Shown here: positions 30,725 to 32,744 of the stretch, piece after piece
Numbering within the stretch: the stretch's first letter is position 1
Layout: each line of letters begins with the position of its first letter
The notes under the pieces: generated by a model
The model's database searches: none
Told to the model about the DNA's origin: nothing
The model's input: only the letters and a program-made list of their open reading frames with translations
Made by a program: the position numbers and the translations under genes
NCBI GenBank assembly: GCA_947632235.1
Contig: CANROO010000008.1
Coordinates: 1-32,744, forward strand
Origin: an uncultured Clostridia bacterium
GTDB lineage: Bacteria; Bacillota; Clostridia; Lachnospirales; CAG-274
Direction of reading: 5' to 3'
DNA: 32,744 bases

Positions 30725-32630
30725 GCATAAATATAACCACGAGCATGAGCACAGCCACGAGCATGAGCACAGCCACGAGCACGAACATGAACACGAGCAC
30801 TGCTGCTGCGGATGCGAGCACGGCTGTGAGGAAGAGGAATTTGACCTCAAAAAGAGCCTTATACGCGCCGCCGCCGGGATCATAGCCCTTGCAGGCGCAA
30901 TAATGACCGAGGGATATATAAGCATAGCGCTCTACATCATAGCCTATGTCATATTCGGCTATGATGTGGTTATAAACGCCTTCAAGAGCATAATAAAAGG
31001 CAGGGCGCTCGATGAGCATTTCCTCATGGCATTTGCCACAATATGCGCCTTCTGTCTGGGCGAATTTACGGAGGCAGTGTCCGTAATGCTTTTCTATCAG
31101 ATAGGCGAGTTTTTGCAGGACAGCATTGTAGACAGATCCAGAAAGTCCATAAAAAACCTTATGGAGATGAACATAGAAAAGGCGTATGTGCTTATTGACG
31201 GAAGCATAACGGAAAAAGCTCCCGAGGACGTGGAAATAGGCGACACGGTAGTAGTGAAGCCGGGCGAAAAAATACCCGTTGACGGCACGGTAACGAAGGG
31301 AAGCTCATCGCTTGATATGAAGGCGCTCACGGGCGAATCCCTGCCCGTTGATATAAACGAGGGCGGCAGCGTTCTGAGCGGTTCGGTGAACAACAGCAGT
31401 GTGCTTTATATAAGAGCCGACAAAAAATATAACGACTCTACCGTTTCGCGCATTATGGAGCTCATAGAAAACGCATCATCCAAGAAATCAAGGACGGAAA
31501 ATTTTGTAACAAAGTTTGCAAGGGTGTATACTCCCATAGTGGTTGCGCTTGCGATAGTAATTGCAATAGTGCCTGCGCTTGTGGGATATAACCTTAAAGC
31601 ATGGGTATACAGGGCGCTTATATTCCTTGTAGCTTCCTGTCCGTGCGCTCTGGTGCTCTCAATACCCCTCACCTTCTTTGCCGGCATAGGCACTATGTCA
31701 AGGCGCGGTGTGCTCGTGAAGGGAAGCAGTTATATTGAAGCCCTTAGCCGTACTGATGCGGTTGTAATGGACAAAACGGGAACTGTAACAAAGGGAAGCT
31801 TTGAAGTGACCGAGTATGAAAATGACGAGGCTCTGCGCTATGCCGCGGCCGTTGAAAGATTTTCAACGCACCCTCTTGCGCAGGCAGTGGTAAGGTACTG
31901 CGGTGAGGACATACCCGAAGCCGAACAGGTAGAGAACATAGCAGGCTTCGGCATAAAGGGCATATGTGACGGAAGGACCATACTTGCAGGCAGTGAAAGG
32001 CTCATGAGCGAAAACGGCATAAGCGTGCCCTCGGGCAAGAGCATATATGTTGCCTGTGACGGAAAATATATAGGCTATATAAATGCCGAGGACACCATAA
32101 AAGAGGACAGCAAGGAGGCTATAGCGGAGCTTAAGGCGCTCGGCATAAAAAATATAGCCATGCTCACGGGCGACAAAAAGGAAATAGCGGAAAAAACAGG
32201 CAGGGCTGCAGGCATAGACGCCGTATATGCGGAGCTTCTTCCTCAGGATAAGATAGAAAGGACAAAGGAGCTTTACAGCAAGGGCTGTAAAACAATATGC
32301 GCAGTAGGTGACGGCATAAACGATGCACCCCTTCTTGCAGGCGCAGATGTGGGCATAGCAATGGGCGGTATAGGCTCGGATGCGGCAATAGAGGCGGCGG
32401 ACGTGGTCATAATGAAGGACAGCCTTATAAAGCTTCCTGCAGCCTTAAGGCTTGCGAGAAAGACAATGGCTATATGCTCGCAGAATGTGTTTATAGTTAT
32501 TGCCCTCAAGGTACTCGTGCTTATAATAACGGTGATTGGATACGGCAATATGTGGATAGCCGTATTTGCGGATGTGGGCGTGGCGCTCATAGCCGTGCTC
32601 AATTCCATAAGGATAACGAGGGTGAAATAA
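30717..32630 (+). CDS. P1B-type heavy-metal ATPase with His-rich N-terminus (Zn/Cd/Co exporter)
   Basis: 637 residues from ATG 30717, six bases after GAGGAGG. The first ~40 residues are a His/Glu/Cys tail (HEHEHSHEHEH, then CCCGCEHGC) in place of the usual HMA domain. The P-type core is complete: TGES at 205-208, the membrane CPC at 308-310, phosphorylation motif DKTGT at 352-356, HP at 385-386 and GDGINDAPLLAGADVGIAMG. The last helix has ADVGVALIAVLNSIR, as in ZntA/CadA. It pumps zinc-class metals out at the cost of ATP. It is controlled by the repressor encoded just ahead. Confidence 0.94.
   Translation: MSEHKYNHEHEHSHEHEHSHEHEHEHEHCCCGCEHGCEEEEFDLKKSLIRAAAGIIALAGAIMTEGYISIALYIIAYVIFGYDVVINAFKSIIKGRALDEHFLMAFATICAFCLGEFTEAVSVMLFYQIGEFLQDSIVDRSRKSIKNLMEMNIEKAYVLIDGSITEKAPEDVEIGDTVVVKPGEKIPVDGTVTKGSSSLDMKALTGESLPVDINEGGSVLSGSVNNSSVLYIRADKKYNDSTVSRIMELIENASSKKSRTENFVTKFARVYTPIVVALAIVIAIVPALVGYNLKAWVYRALIFLVASCPCALVLSIPLTFFAGIGTMSRRGVLVKGSSYIEALSRTDAVVMDKTGTVTKGSFEVTEYENDEALRYAAAVERFSTHPLAQAVVRYCGEDIPEAEQVENIAGFGIKGICDGRTILAGSERLMSENGISVPSGKSIYVACDGKYIGYINAEDTIKEDSKEAIAELKALGIKNIAMLTGDKKEIAEKTGRAAGIDAVYAELLPQDKIERTKELYSKGCKTICAVGDGINDAPLLAGADVGIAMGGIGSDAAIEAADVVIMKDSLIKLPAALRLARKTMAICSQNVFIVIALKVLVLIITVIGYGNMWIAVFADVGVALIAVLNSIRITRVK
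30738..30800 (+). repeat. Tandem repeat coding the His-rich tail
   Basis: CACGAGCATGAGCACAGC occurs twice in a row (30738-30755, 30756-30773), followed by a degenerate third unit. The repeat length is six codons, so copy changes keep the frame. Confidence 0.85.
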
Positions 32631-32640
32631 AGGTTTTATA

Positions 32641-32669
32641 TTGAAAAATAATGTATGTTTTTGTATAAT
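32641..32669 (+). promoter_or_regulatory. Promoter at the right end of the window
   Basis: TTGAAA (32641-32646), a 17-bp spacer and TATAAT (32664-32669). It starts right after the ATPase gene and points to the window edge. Confidence 0.75.
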
Positions 32670-32722
32670 AAAATTTATGGTGAATTTAGATTATCTCTTT
32701 AGAAGTTCTTATATGTCGGTAT

Positions 32723-32744
32723 AGCCCGTATTTCCGGGCTTTCC
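32723..32744 (+). terminator. Hairpin at the window edge
   Basis: AGCCCG (32723-32728), a six-base loop and CGGGCT (32735-32740), then TTTCC and the end of the window. It may end the ATPase operon, or end or attenuate a short transcript from the promoter at 32641. Confidence 0.55.

Noticed and set aside
30575..31019. Minus-strand frames rich in Cys-Ser or Leu-Val repeats
   Set aside because: They are the complement of the His-rich repeat of the metal ATPase.

Overview
The window comes from a spore-forming member of the Clostridia (Bacillota). The evidence is a forespore sigma factor (SigG), a SipL-type spore-coat morphogenesis protein, the ireB-ruvX-DUF1292 cluster, RNase J, strong AGGAGG ribosome sites, textbook -35/-10 promoters with 17-bp spacers, and heavy use of ATA and AGG/AGA codons. 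The genus cannot be fixed from sequence reading alone. Most of the window looks like ordinary chromosome. There are no phage genes, transposases or CRISPR arrays.

Layout. (1) 1-2780, minus: a thiamine operon, thiS-thiG-thiH-thiE, with thiE cut by the window edge. It has a consensus promoter and a ~120-nt leader holding a terminator hairpin. The leader position fits the thiS-motif (HMP-PP) riboswitch. (2) 2826-3639: a palindromic intergenic repeat and an AT-rich orphan membrane protein. (3) 3776-6185, plus: a YdcF-like protein, a methyltransferase and Hsp33. (4) 6228-7015: rpsU-yqeY with promoter and terminator. (5) 7100-8317: ireB-ruvX-DUF1292. (6) 8377-10185: RNase J. (7) 10229-18147, minus: one tightly overlapping operon, thiF-hemA-sirC-hemC-cobA/hemD-hemB-hemL-larE plus a 34-codon membrane micro-ORF. 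It runs from glutamyl-tRNA to sirohydrochlorin. (8) 18433-18842, minus: four tRNAs (Leu-Gly-Gln-Gln). (9) 18839-22969, minus: sigG, two M16 peptidase-family proteins and lgt. (10) 23002-23521, plus: mscL with a C-terminal zinc ribbon. (11) 23523-27694, minus: sipL, and a separate unit of a CobD/HisC-like aminotransferase with a GltD-like flavoprotein. (12) 27786-30258, plus: a CNNM/CBS transporter with a structured leader, then an MreB/Mbl protein. (13) 30255-32630, plus: a zinc-type ArsR repressor and a His-rich P-type metal ATPase, with long palindromic operators. (14) 32641-32744: a promoter and a hairpin running off the window.

How the parts fit. The thiamine operon has no thiF, while a ThiF/MoeB-type activating enzyme heads the siroheme-type operon. 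That operon ends with LarE, a sulfur-donating PP-loop enzyme. Two sulfur-transfer enzymes therefore bracket a sirohydrochlorin pathway, and siroheme is the cofactor of sulfite reductase. This suggests a sulfur-themed operon and a ThiF-ThiS partnership across loci, which is an inference. The metal locus is a self-contained zinc-efflux switch. I found no strong evidence for an entirely new multi-gene system. The best candidates for something new are the thiF...larE-microORF operon, the unexplained leader before the CNNM gene, and the possible small RNA at the right end.
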